Positions 30,601 through 42,214 are shown, counted from the stretch's first letter. The stretch is 64,000 bases of DNA from Asterias rubens (GCF_902459465.1 NC_047082.1:1054001-1118000), one strand, 5' to 3'. Notes: generated by a model not told the origin, from the letters alone. Translations and numbers: made by a program.

Positions 30601-30812
30601 AGGCTTTATTTTGCTCAAATTTTGCCCAAAAGTGCTACAAGGCTTATAGCCTTGCGTTTTTATCCAATTTTGCTGAAAAAGCTACAAGGCTTTATTTTGC
30701 TCAAATTTTGCCCAAAAGTGCTACAAGGCTATAGCCTTGCGTTTTTATCCAATTTTGCTCAAAAAGCTACAAGGCTATATTGCGTTTTTTATCAAATTTT
30801 GCTTGATACTTT
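27640..30812 (+). repeat. 46-bp hairpin minisatellite with higher-order structure (array R2)
   Basis: About 65-70 units of roughly 45-46 bp. The main unit is CAAGGCTATAGCCTTG, then CGTTTTTATCMAATTTTGCT, then CAAAAAGCTA. The first block is a perfect palindrome, so each unit can form a short hairpin. A variant unit (CTGAAAATTAAAAAGGCTTT, ATTTTGCTCAAATTTTGCCC, AAAAGTGCTA) recurs near 27915, 28425, 28988, 29452, 30043 and 30588, giving a higher-order period of roughly 460-590 bp. The long open frames here (e.g. 28364-28687) follow from the repeat lacking stops in one frame and are not credible genes. Confidence 0.95.
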
Positions 30813-30916
30813 ATTAAATTGTCTTATTAAATTGTGAGTGTTATTTCAATTGTACAAGAATAAAAAAGGCTGATGCTATTTACAGAACTGTGTCTCATTA
30901 TTTGTCTCGTCTACTT

Positions 30917-31048
30917 GGCCGCCATGTTTTCCCACAATGCAACAAATTGGGTGTGTATTAATTTAATAGGAGTTTCCTTGCGCAAAATGACTTGCTAAAA
31001 GCGACTTATATACGCACCCAATTGTATTGTGGGTAAAAATGGCGGCTT
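30917..31048. repeat. Foldback element after array R2
   Basis: GGCCGCCATGTTTTCCCACA and CAAATTGGGTG are mirrored by CACCCAATTGTATTGTGGG and AAAATGGCGGC. It sits between the array and the 3' block of locus A. Confidence 0.75.
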
Positions 31049-31187
31049 GAGGGTCACATCAGGATAAGGTGGACCCTCAATATTTAATTGGGGGGGGGGG
31101 TAGATAAAGTTAAAACAAATAAAACACAAGTTACAAGGAGAGTCACGTTCAATTTTTTATTGAAAAATTTGGCCAAAAAAAAAGCAG

Positions 31188-31672
31188 AGTCGTGCAAACA
31201 CCTGTGCCTGTCGGTGGACCCCCTCGGCCACCTGGAACTCGTGATGACCTAAAGGCCCAAAGTGCAATGGTTGATATGTTCTCTGTTCAGTGAAGTTCAA
31301 TTAGATGAACACCTAGTTTCTACTTCAATAATGTAATGTCTCACAAAAATACAAACGAGCTAGACGCAATTTTGCGCTGTGTTTTAAACGCAAGCATTGA
31401 GCAGAAGGTAGTTGTTGCTTGCTTAAATGAACTGGTGCCCTCAAGGGCCTAAGATTTCACCGATTGTTGTCTTGCAACCAAGCAGCACTGGTGGTGCCAA
31501 GAGATGTCGACGATTGTTCCGATGGGATCCTAACTTAACAGATGGTGACGACTTCTATCCAGATGATGATGTGCTGGTTGGAGAAACAAGTTTTGCAATG
31601 GCCACTAATTTCCCCCTTGCTTTTCATGGGGCTGCAATTTGGACACTCAGATGTAGTCAACTAACAAAATGA
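31188..31672 (+). other. Locus A 3' block, inverted paralogue of 35560-36115
   Basis: Begins after an acceptor-like AAAGCAG with AGTCGTGCAAACACCTGTGC. An 81-codon open frame at 31427-31672 includes GGAKRCRRLFRWDPNLTDGD and then DFYPDDDVLVGETSFA. The inverted copy on the minus strand reads LVDGEDFYSVDDMMAGETCF. Conservation in the same frame suggests this was or is coding. I do not recognise the domain. The donor present at 36029 in locus B (GG|gtatgt) is destroyed here (TTGATATG). Confidence 0.5.
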
Positions 31673-31974
31673 CTACATGTGAACTTATTTTGACCAACTT
31701 TGACTTCAAACAAAGTTGACGAGTGTATAAATCACATAACTTGTACCAAAAGCTTCAAGTAAAATGCTAGACGTATTGACGCTAACGTCGCAAATTTATG
31801 AACAGTTTTAGTAAGCTGAATAGTGACAATTTCTCACTATTTGCTTGCCAATAAATGATAACAAAGATGACATTGGATTTATATAACTTCTACCTTTTCT
31901 TAAAAAGACCGACTTTGACCATAACTAAACTTTTCAACCAACTGAGATTAATCAAGACCAGCACTTGTATGGAA

Positions 31975-34945
31975 GACTATGGGTAATCCAAAACACAGGT
32001 GAAAGTGTAGAGAATACGCCACACCAGGGGAAGTATGGGTAATTCAAAACACAGGTGAAAGTGTAGAGAATACGCAACACTACGGGGAGGTATTGGTTAT
32101 TCAACACACAGGTGATAGTGTAGAGAATACGCCACACCAGGGGAAGTATGGGTAATTCAAAACACAGGTGAAAGTGTAGAGAATACGCCACACCAGGGGA
32201 AGTATTGGCAATTCAAAACACAGGTGTAAGTGTAGAGAATACACGACACAAGGGAAAGTATGAGTAATCCAAAACACAGGTGAAAGTGTAGAGAATACGC
32301 CACACCAGGGGAAGTATTGGTAATTCAACACACAGGTGATAGTGTAGAGAATACGCCACACCAGGGGAAGTATTGGCAATTCAAAACACAGGTGAAAGTG
32401 TAGAGAATATTCAAGACCAGGGGAATCATGGGTAATTCAAAACACAATTGAAAGTGTAGAGAATCAGGGGAACGGGTATTTTGTCACACATGTACAGAAC
32501 ATGCAACACTAGGGGAAGTATGGGTAATTAATCACACAAGTAAAAGTGTGGAGCATAATCCACACCAGGGAATTATGGGTAATTCACCATGCCTGTGAAA
32601 GTGTAAAGAACACAGACACCAGGGGAATTATGGGTAATTCATCACACATGTGAAAGTGTAGAGAATACGCAACAACCGGGGATTATGGGTATTCAAAACA
32701 CAGGTGAAAGTGTAGAGAAAACGCAAGACCAGGGGAATTATGGGTAATTCAGACACATGAAGTGTAGAGAATATGCAAGGCAGGGGAATCATGGGTAATT
32801 CAAAAAACAAGTAAAAGTGTGAAGAATAAACCACACTCAGGGAATTATGGGTAATTCTCCAGGCATGTGAAAGTATAGAGAACACAGACACCAGGGGAAT
32901 TATGGGTAATTCAAAACTCGGGTGCAAGTGTAGAGAATACGCAACACCAGGGGGATTCCAAAAACAGGTGAAAGTGTAGAGAATACGCAACACCAGGGGG
33001 GTTGTATGGGTAATTCAAAACACAGGTGAAAGTGTAGAGAATACGCAACAACTGGGAATTATGGGCAATTCAAAACACGGGTGAAAATGTAGAGAAAACG
33101 CAAGACCAAGGGAATTATGGGTAATTCAGACACATGTGAAAGTATAGAGAATATGCAAGACCAGGGGAATCATGGGTTATTCAAAACACAGGTGAAAGTG
33201 TAGAGAATACGCCACACCAGGGGAAGCATGGGTACATGTAATTCAAAACACAGGTGAAAGTGTAGAGAATACACGACACCAGGGAAAGTATGAGTTATTC
33301 AAAACACAGGTGAAAGTGTAGAGAATACGCAACACTAGGGGAAGTATAGGTAATTCAAAACACAGGTGAAAGTGTAGAGAATACGCCACACCAGGGGAAG
33401 CATGGGTAATTCAAAACACAGGTGAAAGTGTAGAGAATACACGACACCAGGGAAAGTATGAGTAATTCAAAACACAGGTGCAAGTGTAGAGAATACGCAA
33501 CACTAGGGGAAGTATAGGTAATTCAAAACGTACAGAAAGTGTACGCAACACCAGGGGGAAGTATGGGTAATTCATCACACAAGTAAAAGTGTGAAGAATA
33601 AACCACACCTGGGGAAGTATGGGTAGTTCAAAACACAGGTGAAAGTGTAGAGAATACGCCACACCAGGGGAAGTATGGGTAATTCAAAATACAGGTGAAA
33701 GTGCAGAGAACACGCAACACCAGGGGAAGTATGGGTAATTCAAAACACAGGTGAAAGTGTAGAGAATTGCTACACCAGGGGGAGTATGGGTAATTCATCA
33801 CACAAGTAAAAGTATGAAGAATAAACCACACCAGGGAATTATGGGTAATTCAAAATACAGGTGAAAGTGTAGAGAATACGCAACACCAGGGGAAGTATGG
33901 GTAATTCAAAATACAGGTGAAAGTGCAGAGAACACGCAACACTAGGGGAAGTATGGGTAATTCAAAACACAGGTGAAAGTGCAGAGAACACGCAACACTA
34001 GGGGAAGTATGGGTAATTCAAAACACGGGTGAAAGTGTAGAGAATACGCAACACTAGGGGAAGTATGGGTAATTCAAAACATAGGTGAAAGTGCAGAGAA
34101 TACGCAACACCAGGGGGAGTATGGGTAATTCATCACACAAGTAAAAGTGTGAAGAATAAACCACACCAGGGAGATATGGGTAATTCACCATGCATGTGGA
34201 AGTGTAGAGAATACACGACACCAGGGAAGTATGGGTAATTCAAAACACAGGTGAAAGTGTGAAGAATAAACCACACCAGGGAATTATGGGTAATTCACCA
34301 TGCATGTGGAAGTATAGAGAATACAGGACACTAGGGGAAGTATGGGTAATTCAACACATGAAAGTGTAGTGAATACGCCACACCAGGGGAAGTATGGGTA
34401 ATTCAAAATACAGGTGAAAGTGTAGAGATTACACAACACTAGGGGAAGTATGGGTAATTCAAAACACAGGTGAAAGTGCAGAGAACACGCAACACTAGGG
34501 GAAGTATGGGTAATTCAAAACACAGGTGAAAGTGCAGAGAATACGCAACACCAGGGGGAGTATGGGTAATTCATCACACAAGTAAAAGTGTGAAGAATAA
34601 ACCACACCAGGGAGATATGGGTAATTCACCATGCATGTGGAAGTGTAGAGAATACACGACACCAGGGAAGTATGGGTAATTCATCACACAAGTAAAAGTG
34701 TGAGGTTAACCACACCAGGGAGATATGGGTAATTCACCATGCATGTGGAAGTGTAGAGAATACACGACACCAGGGAAGTATGGGTAATTCAAAACACAGG
34801 TGAAAGTGTGAAGAATAAACCACACCAGGGAATTATGGGTAATTCACCATGCATGTGGAAGTATAGAGAATACAGGACACCAGGGGAAGTATGGGTAATT
34901 CAAAACACAGGTGAAAGTGCAGAGAATACACCAATGGTGGGAATG
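31975..34945 (-). repeat. 56-bp minisatellite (array R3)
   Basis: About 50 units. The consensus runs GGGGAAGTATGGGTAATTCA, AAACACAGGTGAAAGTGTAG, AGAATACGCAACACCA. Each unit is two diverged halves: TAATTCAAAACACAGGTG then AAAGTGTAGA, against ATACGCAACACCAGGGGAAGT. Variants with TTCATCACACAAGTAAAAGT and GTGAAGAATAAACCACACC occur in runs from 33570 onward. Minus-strand frames stay open for 60-120 codons (ILPLVWRILYTFTCVLN-like) only because the unit lacks stops there. Confidence 0.95.
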
Positions 34946-35559
34946 GGTACTTAAACTTTGAATGATAAAATTGAACTTTCTTACATGAATTGGAATCTAG
35001 ACTCGACCAATTAATGACTCTTGACACAAAAATGGAGATCGAGTATACAACAGGAAAAAAAATAATAAGCTTTTACAGATTGAATGTTGGCAGTGTGCCT
35101 TGAATATTTATGTGGAATGGCCAAACCATTAGATGAGATGAGATTTTGAGCTGCTGAGTTTCTATTTTATGTTCTAGTATAATTAATGTTAAGAGCTTTT
35201 TAGAGAAGTTTAATTTTTTATAATCAACCTTCTGTATTGCTGTTTCTAGTGAGTTCGAGTAAAGTAAAAACAAAATATATTTAAGATTCCTTTTTTTTTT
35301 TCAAGAAGTCTGTAAAAAATAAATAAAATGCTTTTAAGCATTTAGTTCTTAAGCCTTTTGTGGGAATGTTCCACGATTTTAGAGAAGTATACATTTTTAT
35401 TTATACTTTCAGTTTGAATGATGTTTTGAAAATTTAAAATTTGATCTCCTGCAGTGATTTGCCCTTGACCATGACCAGACCCCAAGAACATTGACATAGA
35501 CCTGACCTTTGACCTCTTCTAAAACCAACCAATACAAAACAACTATAAATTATAGGAAT

Positions 35560-36115
35560 CCAATGTCATCTTTGGTATCAAAAGGCAATAAAATTGGTGT
35601 TCTTACTAGATATTTTGATGTAAAGTGGCATGACCAAGCAAAACATGTTTCTCCAGCCATCATATCATCAACTGAATAAAAGTCCTCGCCATCCACCAAG
35701 TCCAGATTCCATTGGCTCAAGGGAAGACATCTCAAGGCACCTTTGATGATCACGAAGGATCCCCAGTGCAAACCTGTTTACTCAAAAACAAAAGAATGAC
35801 GTGACCAACAAAAGGCTAAATAATAAGGGGCCCTCATCCCGACGTCTTGAGAGATCTTGCCGACCAGAACTTTTTAGGGACCAACCACTACCTTCCAGCT
35901 CAGGCCCTAGTACAAACGCATGCTTCCAAAAATGCTCGCTCTAGCTCGTCAAATTTTGTAAGGCATTACACCAGCGAAGGAGAACACTAGTCGTGCATCA
36001 AATTGAATTTCAGTGAACAAAGAACATACCCTCCATTGCACCCAGGCCCGCAGGACCAACACTTGTTCCAGGCAGCCGAGGGGGTCCACCAACAGGCACA
36101 GGTGTTTGCACAACT
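35560..36115 (-). other. Locus B 3' block with two candidate exons
   Basis: Minus strand: a segment at 36115-36030 starts after AACTCGCAG with AGTTGTGCAAACACCTGTGC and ends at donor AGG|gtatgtt. A second segment from 35773 follows GAGTAAACAG and includes QWNLDLVDGEDFYSVDDMMA. It is the inverted counterpart of 31188-31672, with conserved landmarks in the same order. Simple joining of the two segments does not keep the conserved frame, so exon structure is unresolved. No known family recognised. Confidence 0.5.
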
Positions 36116-36205
36116 CTGCGAGTTTTTCAGAGGGTTTGGATGAGGCCCTAACATACAGTAAATGGGTTGCTCCTACACAATGAGTCCATGTTTTAACTCT
36201 TGGGG

Positions 36206-36229
36206 GAAAAAAAAAAAAAAAAAAAAAAC
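36206..36229 (+). repeat. Poly(A) run
   Basis: A homopolymer of more than 20 A follows GGGGG. It could be a retroposed tail or simple slippage; no element body is identified beside it. Confidence 0.6.
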
Positions 36230-36659
36230 ATTTAACAGAAAAATGAGGAAACTGTATTAACAATTTACGCTATTTTCCAAGCTCTAAAATATTTTCCAAA
36301 TGTCTTTCATAAAAAAACTTTTAAAAACCTTAAATTTTATTAACAAAAGTAATGAATTTTTTAATTCTTTTTAATAGAAATTTCCATATCTCTGCAAGAT
36401 ACTGAGATTTCCATAGTTTTGTTTTGATGTTTGGTAAATGAAACAAAGTTAATGGCTTCGCTTGCAAGAAAAGTCATTAACTTTCTGACAGTTTCACTCT
36501 TTTGAATGGTCTCATTTTTTGGTAGGAGCAACTCGTACATTTAACTTAAATAATACAAAGACATATGATTCAGAATACAATTTAGTCTATATGATATTTT
36601 AAGCTGTCAAAATAAACAACTGTATTTTTCAAAAAGTTTTGCAAGCCTTTGTTAAATAT

Positions 36660-36895
36660 TTCACGCAACAGTTTTAATCAGAGTGCCTTCTCACTAGTAA
36701 AAACTCCCAAAAAGACAATCAGAGTGCCCTGATTATCTGCATGGGAAGGTATCATTTACACACATTATAAAGTTCTGCGAAGATTTTGTTTAAAATTTCT
36801 TTTAACAGTTACAATCAAAGTGCTCTCTGACTGGTTAAACTGTTTCCCAAAAAGACGATCAGAGAGTGCCCTGATTATCTGCAAGGGAAGCTTTT
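36660..36895 (+). repeat. Two direct copies of an ~85-bp block
   Basis: CAGTTTTAATCAGAGTGCC...AGTGCCCTGATTATCTGC near 36670-36745 is repeated as CAGTTACAATCAAAGTGC...AGTGCCCTGATTATCTGC near 36806-36885. CCCAAAAAGACRATCAGAG is shared in the middle. Diverged tandem duplication. Confidence 0.7.
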
Positions 36896-36997
36896 CTTTG
36901 ATTTTTAAAGATTTCTTTGGTGAATTTGGCATGTACGATTCTGAATCATATATTTTTGAATGATCTTAACAAACTAAAGTTTAAAATTAAGTAATTT

Positions 36998-38000
36998 AAG
37001 CACACAGGGGGAAGTGTGTATAAACCTAAACACAAGTCAGAGTAGGTAAAAGTGGATGACAATACAAGGGAAAGTGTCACTTACTCACTACCGGAGGAAG
37101 TGTGAGCAACTCAGAGTAACACAAGGGTGTGTGTCAGTTACTCATTACACAAGGGAAGTGTGAGCAACTCAGAGTAACACAAAAGAAAGTGTCCGATACT
37201 CATTACACAAAGGAAGTGTGAGTAACTCAGAGTAACACAAGGGAAAGTGTCAGTTACTCGCTACACAAAGGAAGTGTGAGTAACACATGGGAGAGTGTCA
37301 GTTACTCGCTACACAAAGGAAGTGTGAGTAACACATGGGAGAGTGTCAGTTACTCGCTACACAAAGTGTGAGTAACACATGGGAGAGTGTCAGTTACTCG
37401 CTACACAAAGGAAGTGTGAGTAACACATGGGAGAGTGTCAGTTACCCGCTTCACAAAGGAAGTGTGAGTAACTAAGAGTAACACAAGGAAAAGTGTCAGT
37501 TACTCGCTACACAAAGGAAGTGTGAGTAACACATGGGAGAGTGTCAGTTACCCGCTTCACAAAGGAAGTGTGAGTAACTAAGAGTAACACAAGGAAAAGT
37601 GTCAGTTACTCGCTACACAAAGGAAGCGCAAGTAACTCAGAATAACATTTATGGGAAAGTGTCAGTTACTAGATAGCTACACAAAGGAAGTGTGAGCAAC
37701 TCAGAGCAACACAAGGGAAGTGTGAGCAACTCAGAGTAACACAAGGAGAGTGATGTCCGATACTCATTACACAAAGGAAGTGTGAGTAACTCAGAGTAAC
37801 ACAAGGGAAGTGTGAGCAACTCGGAGTAACACAAGGGAGAGTGTCAGATACTCATTACACAAAGGAAGTGCGAGCAACTCAGAGTAACACAAGGGAAGTG
37901 TGAGCAACTCAGAGTAATGTGTCAGTTACTCGCTACACAGAGGAAGTGTGAGTAACACAAGGGAGTGTCAGTTATTTGCTACACAAAGGAAGTGTGTCAC
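36998..38000 (+). repeat. 48- to 60-bp minisatellite (array R4)
   Basis: Core unit is CTACACAAAGGAAGTGTGAG, TAACACATGGGAGAGTGTCA, GTTACTCG (48 bp). Longer forms insert TAACTCAGAG. Each unit again splits into two similar halves, TAACTCAGAGTAACACAAGG with GAAAGTGTCA, and TTACTCGCTACACAAAGGAA with GTGTGA, as in array R3. Confidence 0.93.
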
Positions 38001-38464
38001 ACACTGAAACATTGACTAATTTACAAAAATATTTAACTAACTTAAAAATAAACAGTAAACATTAAGTCAAATTTTGTTTGACTTCTAAGAACTGAGACAC
38101 TAACATGTCTCCTATTTCAGGCATGCAAGTCTGTATTTTGATCAAAGAATTGACATTTCCAGAAATTCAGGCACAGCAAGATATTTTACTGTTTTTTTTT
38201 ATATATTTTTCAATGGTTAAGAAAACCAAAACCATAAAAATCAGATCTTGCATGGCTGCTATTGCTGATGTATGAGATGGGCAAAACCCCGCCTATCTAA
38301 TACCCTCTTGGGGAAAAATTCCCATCCGGCTCCACTATATGGCAACCAAGTGTGTCAAACTCCATACATCAGCACACGCCTAAACTGGAATGACCTAATT
38401 GAATGAGATAGATCAGTGAGAGAAACATTTCTTTGACAACGTTTCAATTTGTGAGTTCGATGAT

Positions 38465-39500
38465 TGACCACACAAGGGAAGTATGGATAATCACATAGAG
38501 GGAAGTATGAGCGATTCACCACACAGCAAAAAGTGTGAGTGATTCACCACACAGCAAAAAGTGTGAGCAATTCTCCACACAACAAAATGTGTCAGCAATT
38601 CACCACACAACAAAAAGTGTCAGCGCTTCACCAAACAACAAAAAGTGTGAGCGATTCACCACACAACAAAAAGTGTGGGCGATTCACCAAACAACAAAAA
38701 GTGTCAGCGATTCATCAAACAACAAAAAGTGTGAGCAATTCACCACACAACAAAAAGTGTGAGCGATTCACCACACTACAAAAAGTGTGAGCGATTCACC
38801 ACACTACAGAAAGTGTGAGCGATTCACCACACAACAAAAAGTGTGAGCGATTCCCCACACAACAAAAAGTGTGAGCGATTCACCACACTACAGAAGTGTG
38901 AGCGCTTCACCACACTACAGAAAGTTTGAGCGGTTCACCACATAACAAAAAGTGTGAGCAATTCACCACACAACAAAAAATGTGAGTGATTCACCACACA
39001 ACAAAAAGTGTGAGTGATTCACCACACAACAAAAAGTGTGAGCGATTCCCCACAGTACAAAAAGTGTGAGCGATTCACCAAACAACAAAAAGTGTGAGCA
39101 ATTCACCACACAACAAAAAGTGTGAGTGATTCACCACACTACAGAAAGTGTGAGCAGTTCACCACATAACAAAAAGTGTGAGCAATTCACCACACAACAA
39201 AAAGTGCGAGTGATTCACCACACTACAGAAAGTGTGAGCGGTTCACCACATAACAAAAAGTGTGAGCAATTCACCACACAACAAAAAGTGTGAGTGATTC
39301 ACCACACTACAGAAAGTGTGAGCGGTTCACCACATAACAAAAAGTGTGAGCGATTCACTACACAGCAAAAGTGTAAGCAATTCACCACACAGCAAAAGTG
39401 TGAGCAATTCACCACATAACAAAGAGTGTCAGCAATTCACCACACAACAACAAGTGTGGGCGATTCACCAAACAGCAATAAGTGTGAGCGATTTTCCAAC
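38465..39500 (+). repeat. 28-bp minisatellite (array R5)
   Basis: About 36 units of GTGTGAGCGATTCACCACAC then AACAAAAA. The first units (CACACAAGGGAAGTATGGAT, AATCACATAGAGGGAAGTAT) are intermediate in sequence between this array and arrays R3/R4. It lies just downstream (minus sense) of the candidate exon at 39593-39646. Confidence 0.93.
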
Positions 39501-39592
39501 CATATCTCAATATAATTCTAACTTAATTCTACCTATATCCCTATAATATACAAGTAACTACGAAAAAGATACCAATGGTTGTGCATCTCTAC

Positions 39593-39646
39593 CAGTGATG
39601 ACGGTGACTCCTTGTGAGATGTGAGACTCTATGTCTGGATTTTGAT
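39593..39646 (-). ncRNA. Candidate locus B exon (54 bp)
   Basis: Minus strand between acceptor gtcttccacag and donor CATCACTG|gtagag. It begins ATCAAAATCCAGACATAGAG, resembling the starts of the exons at 40781 and 42818. The phase-1 reading HQNPDIESHISQGVTVIT is open throughout. Confidence 0.35.
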
Positions 39647-39739
39647 CTGTGGAAGACAAAAAAAAAGGACAAAAAAAGATTAACCACTTGTGATGATCAC
39701 TTAATACTGAAATGAAAACATGTGACATGTGTATTCATA

Positions 39740-40040
39740 ATTAAACGCACCATAAGGGGCAAGTCCAGCTGTTATGTCAAATTTGGGCAACAATTTGTAA
39801 AATCACAAGGAGTATCAGTCCAGCATTTCTTTTTCAAATTTGAGCCTAAAACTGCAAAATAAATCACAAGGGCAAGTCTAGCAGTTAAAGCAAATTTTAG
39901 CCTTAAGTTTAAAGAATCACAAGAGGTAAGTCAAGCAGTTTTAGCCAATTTGGGCTAAAAGAATGCAAGGGGCCGCAATTCCAGCAGTTTGATCAAATTT
40001 GGGCCTAAATTTAAAAACAATTTGCAAGGGGTCTGAGTAG
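39740..40040 (-). repeat. Inverse copies of the ~70-bp R1 repeat in locus B
   Basis: Four or five units containing TCCAGCAGTTTGATCAAATT and TGGGCCTAAATTTAAAAA, i.e. the reverse complement of the R1 unit at 26525-27352. They occupy the interval between two candidate locus B exons. Confidence 0.75.
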
Positions 40041-40731
40041 TTGGAGGTACACGACAGTGATTTAAAATAAGTTAAAACTTTTCCTGATATTAGCAAGCTT
40101 TATTATATAACACCCAAGCAGATCCTTGCCATTTGATTGGAGAATTGTACGTCACGTGATAGAAAATATAAGTACCATTGCACTCACCGTGCTTTTTCGT
40201 CCCATCAGAAAAGTACTATTGCACGCTGCAGCGTACAATAGTACTTTTCAGATGGAACGAAAAAGCTGAGTAAAAACATCACTGCGTGTGCGTGTGTTTG
40301 GTAACGCAGCAGTGTTACTGCAAGACATATTAGTAAAATTACTAGCATTCGGCTTCTGCGTGTCTCAAAATAGCTGTACAGAACGCACATTGTGACTGTT
40401 GAATCCAACAGGCCGACCCAAAAAGAAACGGGTGTAATTTCACAATTAGGTCTACGCTTTGTTTGTTTTGAAAGTTGTATCTTCCAATCAAAATTAAAAC
40501 GTAAAAATGATAAAACCAATAATGAATGTTTTTCATTCGTGCAATAGTGCAAATATTTTCATTTTCATTTCATTTGTTGAAAGCTGGAATGTTCCATTCA
40601 ACTCGGCTCTGCCTCGTTGAATAGAACATTCCATCTTGCAACTCATGAACATATTCGCACCATTACACTCATAAACATCATTATGTGTATACCTTACACT
40701 GTCGAAAATGTATAATTATGTATAGGCTTAC

Positions 40732-40781
40732 CTGCTATAAGGTGTTTATTGGTTTGACACTCTCTGTCTGGATTAGTTGAT
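40732..40781 (-). ncRNA. Candidate locus B exon (50 bp)
   Basis: Minus strand between acceptor tctattcag and donor ATAGCAG|gtaagc. It starts ATCAACTAATCCAGACAGAG, a sequence shared in part with the exon at 42818 (GTGAACTAATGCAGACAAAG). The phase-1 reading HQLIQTESVKPINTL ends in TAG inside the exon. Confidence 0.4.
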
Positions 40782-41009
40782 CTGAATAGATGAAAGAAGG
40801 GAAGAAAAGTTGAACATACAAACAATCATGTAAAGACATTTAAGAGCAAAGCATTTTACGTTCAGCAAACATTCGGGCTAGACAGCTCAAGACAAGAGTC
40901 TAGCAAATTAACCTGGAAGTCACGGGATCAAGTCGTGCTTAAATAAACTTTGTATTTTTCAACCCCAAATCACTTAAAGTTAAATATTAGGTCACTTTAC
41001 TATGTAGTT

Positions 41010-41130
41010 CGTCTCTAGAAGACGATCAGAGCATACTGATCGAAACGTCGAGTTGAAACCAACAGTTCTTTTTTAGAACCACCCAACTCATTTAGAGGTA
41101 GTCATTACATGGTGTTACCGCAAACCTTTC
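41010..41130 (+). repeat. Dispersed 'GATCGAAACGTCGAGTTGAA' repeat end, copy 2
   Basis: GAAGACGATCAGAGCATACT, GATCGAAACGTCGAGTTGAA, AGAACCACCCAACTCATTTA and GTGTTACCGCAAACCTTTCC match 20860-20965 in order. Confidence 0.7.
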
Positions 41131-41353
41131 CATACTTGATTATGGAAAACAAATGAAAGTTCTATTTTATTGGAAGATGACGGTTTTATTCTTGTAGCTA
41201 AATTTTAAAGTTTAATTAGCTTTCTATAAGCACGTTGGAAAATAGTACAAATGCGATTTTTGCCGTGGGGCGTATTTATCTTTTGGTGAACAGTGAGCCT
41301 GTGAGAAATATGATTCACACATTGTTATTACCAATATTAACTTTGTGTCGTAC

Positions 41354-41478
41354 CTGTACAGAAGTGGCTGACTGAGTTGTCAAAGCAGCTTGCTGGTTGG
41401 TCTCAAGGGCTTCAATAACGACCGCTTGGAGACATTTCCTCTGCTCAGTTTGACGAACAGAGACTTGGCTCACTTGAT
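41354..41478 (-). ncRNA. Candidate locus B exon (125 bp), open in one frame
   Basis: Minus strand between acceptor tttcatctgcag and donor TGTACAG|gtacgac. Joined in phase to the candidate first exon it stays open: HQVSQVSVRQTEQRKCLQAV, then VIEALETNQQAALTTQ and SATSVQ. ACTGAGCAGAGGAAATGTCT is shared with 42686-42818 and 43608-43785, so it belongs to the same exon family. It may be coding, but no protein family is recognised. Confidence 0.45.
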
Positions 41479-41847
41479 CTGCAGATGAAAAAAGAGGGAA
41501 CGAGAATGAAACTCAACGCCTAGTTTGTGCACTTTGAATACAGCCATGCGGAACAATGTCCCTTGTAGAGTTGCATTTCATAGACTAACTGGCCCGATCC
41601 AAGACAACGTGTTTAAAGTGCTTATTAATACTTCTACAATGTTTTTTTTTCGAAGTTTTTGCATGAACTGAATTATTGAGAACCCTTCATATGAGGATTC
41701 CACAAGGCGCTGCTGCACACTTGGCAACCACTACCATAAACACCCCTTCTCTTCGGTGTTACTGAGTCCTTTGCATTACAACATGACACCATTTGATTTA
41801 CGTCGCATCCTAAGGACGAAGCAATATCGGTTCAGTAAGTGTCATGC

Positions 41848-42214
41848 TTAAAGGCAGTGTACAGTATTGGTAATTGTCAAAGACTAGCCTTCACAGTTGG
41901 TGTATCTCAACATAAATATGCATAAAATAACAAACCTGTGAAAATTTGAGCTCAATCCATCATCGAACTTGCGAGATAATAATGAAAGAAAAAAAACACC
42001 CTTGTCCTGTGCGTTTAGATGGTTGATTTCGAGATCTCAAGTTCTAAATCTGAGGATTCGAAATCGGATTTTTGGAAAATTTCTTACTTTTGAAAACTAT
42101 GGCACTTCAGAGGGAGCCGTCTCTCTCAATGTTTTATACCATCAACTTCTCTCTCATAAGGTTTTATGATAATAATTATTTTGAGTAATTACCAATAGTG
42201 TCCACTGCCTTTAA
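41848..42214. mobile_element. TTAA-type palindromic MITE, copy 3
   Basis: Starts TTAAAGGCAGTGTACAGTAT and ends ACCAATAGTGTCCACTGCCT then TTAA. It lies between two candidate locus B exons. Confidence 0.9.

Noticed and set aside
27640-30812. CRISPR-like array (regular repeats with palindromes)
   Set aside because: There are no unique spacers; the whole unit is repeated, and the setting is a eukaryotic genome.
28364-30837. Long ORFs such as MRFYPILLKKLQG... repeats
   Set aside because: They are one stop-free frame of the 46-bp minisatellite; peptide content just repeats the DNA unit and frame shifts occur wherever unit length changes.
31952-33831. Minus-strand ORFs with ILPLVWRILYTFTCVLN repeats
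   Set aside because: Same reason for the 56-bp array; no start context, no splice logic and no conserved codon structure.
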